Assembly: GCA_049600855.1 (NCBI GenBank)
Contig: JBMYQA010000009.1
Span: 1-48,746 of the forward strand
Direction: 5' to 3'
DNA length: 48,746 bases
Origin: JBMYQA01 sp049600855
Lineage (GTDB): Bacteria; Bacteroidota; Bacteroidia; Cytophagales; Flammeovirgaceae
Shown: in pieces, positions 19,701 to 23,800 of the stretch
Numbering within the stretch: position 1 is the stretch's first letter
Layout of the letters: every line of letters starts with the position of its first letter
Notes under the pieces: model-generated
What the model was told of the DNA's origin: nothing
The model's database searches: none
The model's input: the letters and a program-made list of their open reading frames with translations, nothing else
Program-made: the position numbers and the translations under genes

Positions 19701-20646
19701 CTTATATTCTTCGATGGCTTCTATTTTAGGTGGAGCGGGACAAGCGAATTATGCGGCAGCAAACGGGTTTATGGATCAGTTAGCGACTTACCGAAAAGCC
19801 AATGGTCTTCCTTGCCATACCATTAATTGGGGCGCAATTGGAGGTGTTGGAATGGCCGCGAACTTGAGTGAATTAGATCGGGAACGTTTAGAAAAGCAGG
19901 GAGTACGCTACTTAACATCAGAAGACGCATTTCCGCTCTTAGAATTTGCCATTCAACAAGAAAGTGGGCAATTTGGCATCATCCATTTCCAAAAGAACCG
20001 TCTGGCTAAAGCCTTGGAAGCTTACCACGGTAAAATCCCTGCGATTTACCAGAAGCTCATCAACAAGCCCAAGGCCAAGCAACAGGACACGACTAGCCAA
20101 TTAAAGCAAGAATTGCACAAGCTTGCCAAAGAACAACGGCAAGATTACCTCATCGAATTCTTGCAAGATCATATTGCCCAAACCATCCATTGTAATCCCG
20201 CAGATATTCTCATCGACCAGCCTTTGCAAGAGCTCGGACTCGATTCACTCATGGCGGTAGGATTAAGAAACCAACTTTCAAAAATGACAGGACTCAAACT
20301 GCCTGCAACGCTCTTATTTGATTATCCAGACTTAGAAAAAATCAGCCAATACCTGTTAGGGTTATTAATTGATAAAGAAGAGAAAGTTACCGAAATGAGA
20401 TTAAGCGGTCAGGAGTGGAAACAATTGTTATTCAATCAGTTGAGCACTGAATTTGAAACTAAATTTAATGGAGGCAACACGCCAATTCATAAATCTGAGA
20501 TTAGTCAACTGATTCAACAATCTTTGGCTAATCTGACTTTGGAAAACTTGGAAAAACCAACCATTCCGAAAGCGCAATCCTCATCAACATCAGCGGATTC
20601 GGATGATGATGTACTGAATGATTTATTAGATGAGTTGGGGGTTTAG
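2710..20646 (+). CDS. Polyketide synthase, FAAL-ACP-(KS-AT-DH-KR-ACP)x3
   Basis: A 5978-residue type I cis-AT PKS that starts the assembly line. In order: fatty acyl-AMP ligase (1-575), ACP (Ser634), module P1 (688-2405), module P2 (2422-4140), module P3 (4159-5886) and a C-terminal docking tail (5887-5978). All KS domains have Cys-His-His, all DH domains have HxxxGxxxxP plus DxxxQ, all KR domains have the cofactor loop, the LDD motif and Tyr/Asn, and all ACPs have the phosphopantetheine Ser. There is no ER and no C-methyltransferase. By known module logic the product on the last ACP is a fatty acyl chain extended by three units with three conjugated double bonds. P1 differs from P2 and P3 in KS and AT motifs (GFGGANVH against GISGTNAH; TASH against HAFH), so it has a separate origin, while P2 and P3 look like duplicates. 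The next protein probably accepts the chain through the acidic tail. The reading frame is unbroken over 17.9 kb. Stop is TAG. Confidence 0.97.
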   Translation: MSSKTSTLFDFSKHTLNDVFRHHIQHIPQKIIYQFLRNGEEESVKISYQALYDKSYQIATHLAQCTTKGDRVLLVFPQSLSFIEAFYACFLAGVVAVPVNPPGNARKTNRLKGIIADCKPKVILTTQSFKTKSKKWFEADEAIQWIGEDEITLHGNVSLPEVRSTDIAFLQYTSGSTGNPKGVMVTHSNLLHNNSIYQEDFEVAQESIIVNWLPFYHDLGLIGNITLTLFSGASLKLMLPVDFIQKPYRWLKAISHYQATHSCAPNFAYDLCVSHITEEECKTLNLSAWKMALTGAETVRASTIAKFIEKFEPVGFQAETFSPAYGMAETTLVVSGGKRQQTPLLKTWSENAFRAGKLVLPKEDETTVTHVGNGVLNPSFICKIVHPDTRKLCAENEIGEIWLNGPSVTQGYWNQAEKTEEAFNAFILDEEDQVLAGPFLRTGDMGYMREREIFVSGRLKEMIIIGGANHYPQDIELTVQECHKDLTPNAGAAFSVDIDGQERLIIAQEIERTSLKTYHATEIYHAIQQAVAEVHELAVYGIVLVSPRRIPKTSSGKIQRKLCQKWYQEDAFEGFLDAWKVGKEEVVQEAFIYQPSTQAIEFASWLNTALANIVGVDPSQLSPQTSFANLGLNSVKGIQLCGKISEKLGKEISPAVLYDYYSIEVLAAYLIDDYTQEKSIKLEQHQGEAIAIIGMGCRFPEADDPEIFFQNLLKQKDSISEVPADRWDVKELYSEETEVGKMNTRWGGFLANVDEFDADFFGINATEASQMDPQQRLLLEVSYETIERAGINLEEIKGSSVGVYIGIIQAHYAELLSLNHESQDVYSSTGGALSIAANRLSYFYDFKGPSLAIDTACSSSLVAIHQAVQAIRLGECSMALAGGVNLILTPSSSIGMTQVGALSADGRCKTFDASANGYVRSEGCGLVLLKPLSKALADQDEILAVVKGSAINQDGRSNGLTAPNGIAQQEVIKSALHNAQVDAKAVDYVECHGTGTPLGDPIEVRALDAVYGKQRPENQHLTLGAVKANIGHLEAAAGIAGVIKAIQCFRHEIIPAQIHFNQPNPNLNWKELNVAIPTNQQVWQKNGHPRKAGVSSFGFGGANVHLILEEAPQVEKQAKVPTRNVDPELLAFSAKSVDSLKAQISQIQQLSASNPELSISQLSFNLATKRTHFNKRFALAVSNLTELQHYTFKTEALFQGNPPSKTAFLLAGLGSQIPSMGKNLYEQEPVFREAFDACLAEASHYFEEDLKSIIFCEKGSPEEVLLNRVDFMHPAIFAFEYASSKLWESWGVTVDVLIGHSLGEIIACCLAGVVSFKDGVKLVCHRGKLMNSVQEKGMMASIEATEQEMLPIIQEQLDAVTIGVINTPKQLVISGKTAPVEAICQQFEKQGRRVKRLKVSTASHSPLMDQILEPYQEMLSTITFHLPKLPIISNTLGKVANQELTDTNYWVNHLRGTVRFADSISTLNSLAIDTFIEISANSVLLGITAPRIQNSAHCLWLPTSTKRENEALTTRKSLAKWYSAGGNINWDNYYQGATYPFLQLPSYPFHRESYWLDEQLLQQSYGHTGQPLLGTYLNIANQKVYESVIDLKRFAYLKDHKVFGNVLMPGASLCEIAQEFISLQDENYELSELVIKTPLLLYEDVTNHLQLVTNLEADHSYSFTIYSKENRVGTKWNEHASGKITHREHQPSTYIDTNEKLQGLQSYDLNQLYNLYYQLGIDYGSHFQVIEQLHYTTDRAVGKVNLAGDIAESYSLHPALLDGIFQLTGSLFLSEGSDQAYFPFEVQDFSLTQLGLSSVWAEAILISKEEGYASIKLLIWDENGQEVGRIDNLLVRKANQIQLKATKATLNHHWLYGLEWEKLAGAAQINTKDKWLISCTQPKCNRAKKVKQALERYGLEAEVIDFVAEVTPTEEPLNIIVLWEPIPFEDVSLTASAVSFKALHQLQEAVKLGVSRLVWVTPGIFSPHMDRKALSIAPLWGLGKVFINEHPEITTQLIDITNFKEAFADQLVQAIYHETKDNQFRITPTHTEVHRLVHKNLPPQKDKFPDLSHGTVLITGGLGGLGIATAKWLGQMGVKQVLLLNRRASSLSADKIKHLENSGLKVFTASCDISNRNQLAQAIDAIPADTPLVGVVHAAGLLDDGMILNQSEEKFQRVYTPKINGLWNLHELTADKDLKLFLLYSSATSIVGTLGQSNYSAANTFLDAYANYRISQGLPCHTINWGPWDNIGLAKALKASDQELIKSFGINYIKSEEAFILLEDIVRSVNGQVGVISFQKNLLAKWQEGLHQQLPPFYHNILTHKKAARSTQEGFKQSLAKLPALQQKTYLRDYLKQLVLDVLPESNVTIELQAPLQELGLNSLLAVNLRNLLAKRTGLKLPATLLFDYPSIEAITDFIIKQVGGQKKAIQQKGVELKPAEEGIAIIGMSCRFPGQANDLKAYWKLISEGRDAIKLIDRWDIDEYYHEDGMVPGKMNTKEAGMVDEVDLFDAEFFNIMPEEAKKMDPQQRVLLETAWTAIEDAGIPKTQLEGSNTGVFMGQMTDDYNEVYQGGLEGLDGFMGLGNARSVLSGRVSYSFGLKGPSLTVDTACSSSLVAIDLACEKLLNGACDMALAGGVSMLLSPQLHIEFSKLQGIAKDGRCKTFSSNADGTGWSEGCGVLVLKRLSEAKKDGDKIWAVIKGSAVNQDGRSQGLTAPNGPSQEMVIKAALQKANVSHLDVDYVECHGTGTMLGDPIEVQAINNVYGQDRTKAQAIKLASVKSNMGHTLAAAGVAGVIKTALAIHHELLPQSLHCDTLNENIMWDELAVSVLKEKAQWPASSKPRRAGVSSFGISGTNAHLILEEAPKVTVANDEVKAPNPLNYQLLTLSAETEESLKMQLAQVQDDLKSNEHRTLAAVAQGFAHYRSHFRKRLGLVLESKEDLFNYQFDASELAIQIPKGKVAFLFTGQGAQYPNMGKTLYEQEEVYRTAFDQCIALINRELAGIDLKELIFSSDDEIAKQVHLTQYTQPALFAVEYALAQLWMAWGVSPDVLMGHSIGEIVAAAVAQILSLEDAIKLVVARGRLMGALPQVGKMISVQLDRAAAAKLIEGKTDQIAIAAANSPQQTVISGDTTVIEGLVKQLEHDGIPVKALRTSHAFHSPLMEPMLEEFEQIVSQLTFQQPMYEFISNVTGTVAGDEVLTSNYWVNHVRDAVLFADGMKSLEAAGVTAYFEMGPHPVLTTMGRQCVANSDERLWLPSIHRKQPNRQSMFTSLAQWYQFGATLNWQQIYPNKPPHQDLPTYPFNKQRYWLDPVLTSTVKGKFSGHPLLGFSLNVAGKHVFEANITINNFPYLNAHQVGGAIVLPAAAYGEIIHGFIDQLDDPFEIHELLIQQSIVIPSEKGVRVQLVNTPTGDGFAFEIFSRADQQGSEWTQHATGLIVIRELTDSPKTSITQLTTQTDELAIEEIYDNFSAIGLEYGEAFQVIESAYKAKDREAIIAKVSLADGIEHEAYRIHPTLLDGIFQLTGALCLDTTSSDTYLPFELNQLYIHQEKAETLWAEVELVSDEESQKVVRIRIWDASGNFAGEIAQLKVRKLDRSALQQNRQTLPTDWVYQLNWEEIQLENKQLTGTWGVLGGTEKMLQGLTKEGISIQSLATIQEIENHELSGIICLWPSTEVTNPVQATYDRAAQALEQLQVLAKHPDLKSCWITEGVFNDSPSTDQLAAASLWGMGRVFMNENPETSFKLIDTPSFISKNIFQKLKNILLAPKAEKQFRLIGSHILGLRIVPAAQEVNQELSDLSQATVLITGGLGAFGLETAKWFSQRGVGQLLLLGRSAPKAQALEVIKVMEKAGTRVLTAQVDVTDQGALQGVIAQLSEAYPLKGIIHSAGVLDDAMIPNQNAAKIAKVFGPKVMGAWNLHELSLDIDLDFFVMYSSMAAVAGNAGQANYAAANCFMDQLAAHRQGQNLPALSINWGAIEGEGMAGKLGEAKKASIQQQGVQFLAQQEAVALLDWSLQHQAPQLGMVHFKKHQLGKALQDHHGSVPALYHNIVKVKSKSTESGSNQLAQHLQSLAAELRTGYLKDFLQQEVAQALKLNVVDVPLQTPLQELGLDSLQAVTLRNQLAKKVGLKLPSTLLFDYPTIQGLSEYLLKELIQQMEAVEETPTTVIPTHQEGGEHDIAIIGMSCRYPGQATNLKKYWELLQQGKDGVTFIDRWDMEAYYAEDGTLPGKMSTKQAGFLENVDLFDTGFFNISPDEAKGIDPQHRILLEAVWEAFEDAGIQKSSLEGSNTGVFMGQMTHDYERLNKAGIKGLDGLVGLGSASSIMSGRISYLFGLQGPSLTIDTACSSSLVAIDLACEKLKNGSCDMALAGGISLLLTPALHVEFSKLGGIAKDGRCKTFSDQADGTGWSEGCGVLLLKRLSDAQKDGDKIWAVIKGSAVNQDGKSQGLTAPNGPAQEAVIAAALKNANLSPNQIDFVETHGTGTTLGDPIEVQALSNVYGQGRASDQPLLLGAVKSNIGHTMAAAGVAGVIKTVLAFQYDLLPKNLHAQALNHHIAWEDLSVAVLQEARAWKRNGNPRRAGVSSFGISGTNAHLILEEAPAVAPVVNTTTATPTQLLTLSAESYESLEMQLNQLQQFVKTEENINLAGLAYNLATKRSHFKYRLGILANQVDDLLTYQIDQQEVKQNSRVKGKLAFLFTGQGSQYAGMGKALYEQNAIFRTAFDECITLINTELGEVDLKDILFSENPDLNQLVHQTQYTQPALFAIEYALAQLWMAWGIQPELLAGHSIGEIVAATVAGVFSLADGIKLVVARGRLMGALPQEGTMLSVRLGSAEAQHYLIDYENQVTIAAANTPHQTVLSGETAAIQAIANTLNKAGIKCRTLKTSHAFHSPLMEPMLADFEQVAQTISYHPPKIQMVSNLTGKKAGNELLHADYWVKHVRDAVLFIDGINTLAQEGVRTFVEIGPQPILVNMGAQTLDEKAPKKWITSIQKDQLATESILAALADLYVTGHLPNWKAIYDGKEQARMDLPSYPFHRKSYWLDAIHTESAGSDGTYTHHPFLGFDLNTAGNQLFESTISLKNLPYLKDHQVHGQTVLPAAALLDTIQAFIQLQEANYQLGELLIEQPMVLQEKRAVKLQLVISTVADGFTFELYHKVVKQDSKWQRTATGSIVSIESTNNNQQQIRQLTDGLTSLDVPQLYDQFNHLGLNYEPHFQTVQEVYRDSASKRCVGKIAHTHQIELAHYHIHPTLLDGIFQLTGALFLDENLQESYIPFQIAGYKLYRSQISELWAEITKLSESESQKEVGIRFWDEHGNLVGEIDSLKARKVDIQQLNIDQAIHKDWLYETRWTELEVTEQIQVTGKWIVLTQYTHVDFALKLMTILEKNGVNLIAADHLDEINLDDSIEGIISLWPINWAAQLQAKNVAESAQHVALQALQQLQSFEKAKDKKLIWMTEGVFNQDLSSAGLCLAPLWGMGRVFINENPASHFKMVDIPHFDTDHATPALMSILSDSHSENQIRIEGNDFYGIRLNPKKVATTTPSFPDLSRSTVLITGGLGGVGLKTAYWLSEKGVGQLLLVGRSAPNAAAKKHLHILQEAGTQVLTAQADVSDLASLEKIIQQIPSAYPLKGVIHSAGVLDDGVILNQTEAKFTKVLNPKVTGAWNLHELTKDLALDIFVLYSSMASILGGAGQANYAAANGFMDQLATYRKANGLPCHTINWGAIGGVGMAANLSELDRERLEKQGVRYLTSEDAFPLLEFAIQQESGQFGIIHFQKNRLAKALEAYHGKIPAIYQKLINKPKAKQQDTTSQLKQELHKLAKEQRQDYLIEFLQDHIAQTIHCNPADILIDQPLQELGLDSLMAVGLRNQLSKMTGLKLPATLLFDYPDLEKISQYLLGLLIDKEEKVTEMRLSGQEWKQLLFNQLSTEFETKFNGGNTPIHKSEISQLIQQSLANLTLENLEKPTIPKAQSSSTSADSDDDVLNDLLDELGV
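4771..9924 (+). other. PKS module P1: KS-AT-DH-KR-ACP with atypical AT
   Basis: KS 688-1110: Cys857 (DTACSSS), His992 (HGTGTPLGDP), His1032 (NIGH). AT 1205-1490: Ser1301 in GHSLGE, but GLGSQ replaces the usual GQGSQ, RVDFMHPA replaces QYTQPA, and TASH replaces the malonyl signature HAFH. Extender choice is therefore uncertain. DH about 1575-1840: His1600 in HxxxGxxxxP, Asp1762 and Gln1766 in DxxxQ. KR: structural half about 1855-2040, cofactor loop at 2058-2066 (ITGGLGGLG), LDD motif (B-type, predicted 3R alcohol), Tyr2199, Asn2203. ACP Ser2363. Net result: an alpha,beta-double bond. Confidence 0.9.
9973..15129 (+). other. PKS module P2: KS-AT(malonyl)-DH-KR-ACP
   Basis: KS 2422-2846: Cys2591, His2726, His2766 (NMGH). 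AT from 2940: GQGAQ, Ser3037 in GHSIGE, HAFH at 3137-3140, so malonyl-CoA is predicted. The post-AT motif LPTYPF is present. DH: His3336 in HxxxGxxxxP, Asp3500 and Gln3504. KR: cofactor loop from Ile3788 (ITGGLGAFG), LDD, Tyr3930, Asn3934. ACP Ser4095 in LGLDSLQ. All sites look intact; a second double bond is predicted. Confidence 0.93.
15184..20367 (+). other. PKS module P3: KS-AT(malonyl)-DH-KR-ACP
   Basis: KS 4159-4583: Cys4328, His4463, His4503. AT from 4675: GQGSQ, Ser4772 in GHSIGE, HAFH at 4872-4875 (malonyl). DH: His5074, Gly5078, Pro5083, then Asp5238 in the DGIFQ motif. KR: cofactor loop 5538-5547, LDD, Tyr5681, Asn5685. ACP Ser5846 in LGLDSLM. Motif wording is nearly the same as in P2, in line with module duplication. 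Third double bond predicted. Confidence 0.93.
20368..20643 (+). other. C-terminal docking tail of the first PKS
   Basis: Residues 5887-5978 follow the last ACP and match no catalytic domain. They hold a predicted helix (ISQLIQQSLANL), a Ser/Thr-rich linker and an acidic end, DDDVLNDLLDELGV. This pattern fits a PKS C-terminal docking element that pairs with the coiled-coil start of the next protein. Function inferred from position and composition. Confidence 0.6.
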
Positions 20647-20754
20647 GTAACCCCACTTTCCTTGATCATTTATAAATCACAGGCCATCGCCTTGCGCCAG
20701 CAATGATAATTAAAATAGAAGTGAAGTTTTTAAGAGCTTTGGTATAAATAACCT
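20647..20754 (+). other. 108-bp gap between the first and second PKS genes
   Basis: Non-coding. It contains TTGATCATTTA (20662-20672, also at 2683-2693), the overlapping AT palindrome ATTTATAAAT (20668-20677) and CTTGCGCCAG (20691-20700, also at 45609-45618 before the last NRPS gene). TTTTTAA and GTATAA follow in the same order as in the 45585-45655 gap. No Shine-Dalgarno or clear terminator is seen. These may be internal promoter or regulatory sites. Confidence 0.35.
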
Positions 20755-20838
20755 ATGGAACAAACTAACACAGAACGTGCTATACAGGCCATCAAACAAT
20801 TAAAGCAACAAGTCGCTGATTTAACGCAGCAGGCTAAT
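20755..20838 (+). other. N-terminal coiled-coil docking segment of module P4
   Basis: Residues 1-28 are polar and helical with a leucine/isoleucine heptad (AIQAIKQLKQQVADLTQQ) immediately before the KS start EPIAIIG. This is typical of class 1 PKS N-terminal docking domains that bind the C-terminal tail of the upstream protein. Confidence 0.65.
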
Positions 20839-23800
20839 GAACCAATAGCCATTATTGGGATGTCGTGCCGATATCCTGGAGGGGCTGACGATTTAGCGAG
20901 CTATTGGAAATTATTACAAGAAGGGAAAGATGCGGTCAAGCGTATTACCCGTTGGGATGCTGATGAATATTATGATGAGGATGGAAGTCAGGCGGGAAAA
21001 ATGAATACCAAAGAAGCGGGATTCCTAGAAAATATCGATCAGTTTGATGCGGGCTTTTTCAACATTACTCCTGAAGAAGCCAAAAATATGGATCCGCAAC
21101 AGCGGCTATTTCTGGAACTCACTTGGAATGCCCTTGAAGATGCAGGCTTACAACGAAAATCATTGGAAGGAAGCCATACAGGTGTATTCATTGGATGCAT
21201 GACGCACGATTACGAAACCTTATATGGAGGTGGTTTGAATGGTTTAAATGGCTATGTCGGTTTGGGCACTGCGGCAAGCATTCTTTCAGGACGGGTTTCC
21301 TACACCTTTGGCTTCAAAGGGCCTAGTTTAACCTTAGACACCGCTTGTTCCAGCTCCTTAGTAGCCCTCGATTTAGCCTGCAATAAGCTCCAAAAGGGCG
21401 ATTGTTCCATGGCTATTGCTGGAGGCATTTCGCTCATTTTAACTCCTGCACTTCATGTGGAGTTCAGCAAACTTCAAGGCATTGCCAAGGATGGACGCTG
21501 CAAAACTTTTTCTAATCAAGCCGATGGCACAGGTTGGAGTGAAGGTTGTGGCGTGTTAGTACTCAAACGCTTGAGCGATGCCAAAAAAGATGGCGATAAG
21601 ATTTGGGCGGTCATTAAAGGAACCGCAGTGAATCAAGATGGGAAAAGTCAAGGCTTAACCGCACCAAATGGCCCTTCCCAAGAAGAAGTCATTCAACAAG
21701 CATTAGCTAAAGCCAATATTTCCCCTAAAGAGGTGGCTTATGTGGAAACGCATGGCACAGGAACACCATTGGGCGATCCAATAGAAGTGCAGGCTTTGGG
21801 CAACGTTTATGGGAAAGATCGATCTGCTCACTTTCCTTTAAAGCTAGGCTCGGTAAAAAGCAATTTGGGACATACCATGGCCGCTGCTGGTGTGGCTGGC
21901 GTGATCAAAACGGTGTTGGCGCTTCAACATGAATTCCTACCCAAAACCTTGCATGCAGCGGAACTCAACGAGCACATTCCTTGGGATCAGTTGCCTGTAC
22001 AGGTGATGCAAGAAGCACAAGCATGGCCTAAAAGTGATCAAAAACGGATAGCCAGTATCAGTAGCTTTGGAATTAGTGGAACCAATTCGCATGTTGTTTT
22101 AGAAGAATATCAAGAAACAAAAAAAACTAAAAAGGAGGCTACTAACCAGCACCAATTACTGGTGTTATCAGCCCGAAATCAGGCAGGATTAACCGCACAA
22201 TGGGAGCAACTCAAAGCTTTCATCCGTGATGATTCCGATATTGAATTAGAAAATATTGCCTACAGTTTAGCCAAACATCGCAGTCATTTTAACTACCGAA
22301 TGGCCGTGGAGTGCAATAAAAAGGAAGATTTAGAACAAGTAACCGTTCCTACGGCTAAAAGTATTAAGTCCGCCAAAACAGCCGTGCTTTTCACGGGTCA
22401 AGGTGCGCAATATGTGGGGATGGGCAAAGAATTATATGCCCAAGAGCCAACGTTCAAAGCTGCTTTCGATATTTGTGTAGCTTTGGCAAATAACGTATTA
22501 GCAGGAACTCGTTTTGAGCAAGATTTAAAAGCCATCATTTTTGCTGAATCCGATAACGAGTTGGGGGAACTTATCCATCAAACCCAATACACGCAACCTG
22601 CCTTATTTGCCATCGAATATGCACTATTCCAACTCTGGTCAAGTTGGGGAATGAAGCCCAATTTTGTGATGGGCCATAGCATTGGAGAAATTGTCGCTGC
22701 AACCGTAGCAGGGGTATTCAATTTGGAAGATGCTGTGAAATTAACCGTGGTTCGCGGTTGCTTGATGGGTGCTTTGCCACAAACAGGCAAAATGATTTCT
22801 GTTCAGCTGCATCGCGAAGAAGTGGCTAAGCTGATTCAAGGGAAAGAAGATGTACTGAGTATTGCCGCGAGTAATACGCCCACCCAAACCGTGTTATCAG
22901 GACAAACGGAGGCTTGCGAAACCATTCAGCAGGAATTGGAAGCAAAGGGAATCAAGTGTAAACCCTTAAGCACTTCCCATGCGTTCCACAGCCCATTGAT
23001 GGAACCAATTTTGAACGGTTTTGAAAAGGCTTTAGCAAGCATCACCTTCAACAAGCCTAAACTCAAACTCATTTCCAACAGCTCAGGGAAATTAGCGGGT
23101 GATGAAATCCTACACGCAACATATTGGGTCAATCACATCCGAGAAGCGGTTTCTTTTCAAGAGGGTATGCAAACTTTGGCTGAGCAAGGCGTAACGACTT
23201 TCCTAGAAGCTGGGCCTGCTCCTGTGCTCACAGCTATGGGCATGCAATGCTTGGAGCACGCCAATGAATGTACATGGTTATCTTCTTTGCGCAAAGGGAA
23301 GTCGGATGAAAAAATGCTCTTAACCAATTTGGGCAAGTGGTATGTGGCTGGCGGAAAAGTGGATTGGGAACAATTTTATGCCCATCGCCAAGGTCAGCGG
23401 ATTGATTTGCCTTCTTACCCTTTCCAACGAAAATCGTATTGGTTAGAACACGAAGCCGCCCGACCTTTTGAATCTCCTTTGAAAACAGATGATTTGAAGA
23501 CAGCGTGGTTGTATGAAACCACTTGGGAAGCGATAAATCTGGCTAAATCAGCAAAAATTCAAGGAAATTGGTTGATTTTAACTTCGAATACTAAAACTGC
23601 ATGGGTGAGCCAATTAGCAGCCGCTTTACAACAAGCAGGTGCTGCTACACAAATCAGTGATTCCTTATCAGCTATTCAGGAACCATTAAACGGAGTAATT
23701 GTGCTTTGGCCGAGTCCAACTGATGACGATACCGCTCAACAAGCACAAGACTTAGCGGTAAAAGGTTTACAAATTTTTCAAGAACTGATCAAACAGGATA

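Noticed and set aside
23400..23520. Hidden or degenerate DH in module P4
   Set aside because: Only about 30 residues separate the LPSYPF motif from the start of the KR structural half; there is no room for a DH and no HxxxGxxxxP.
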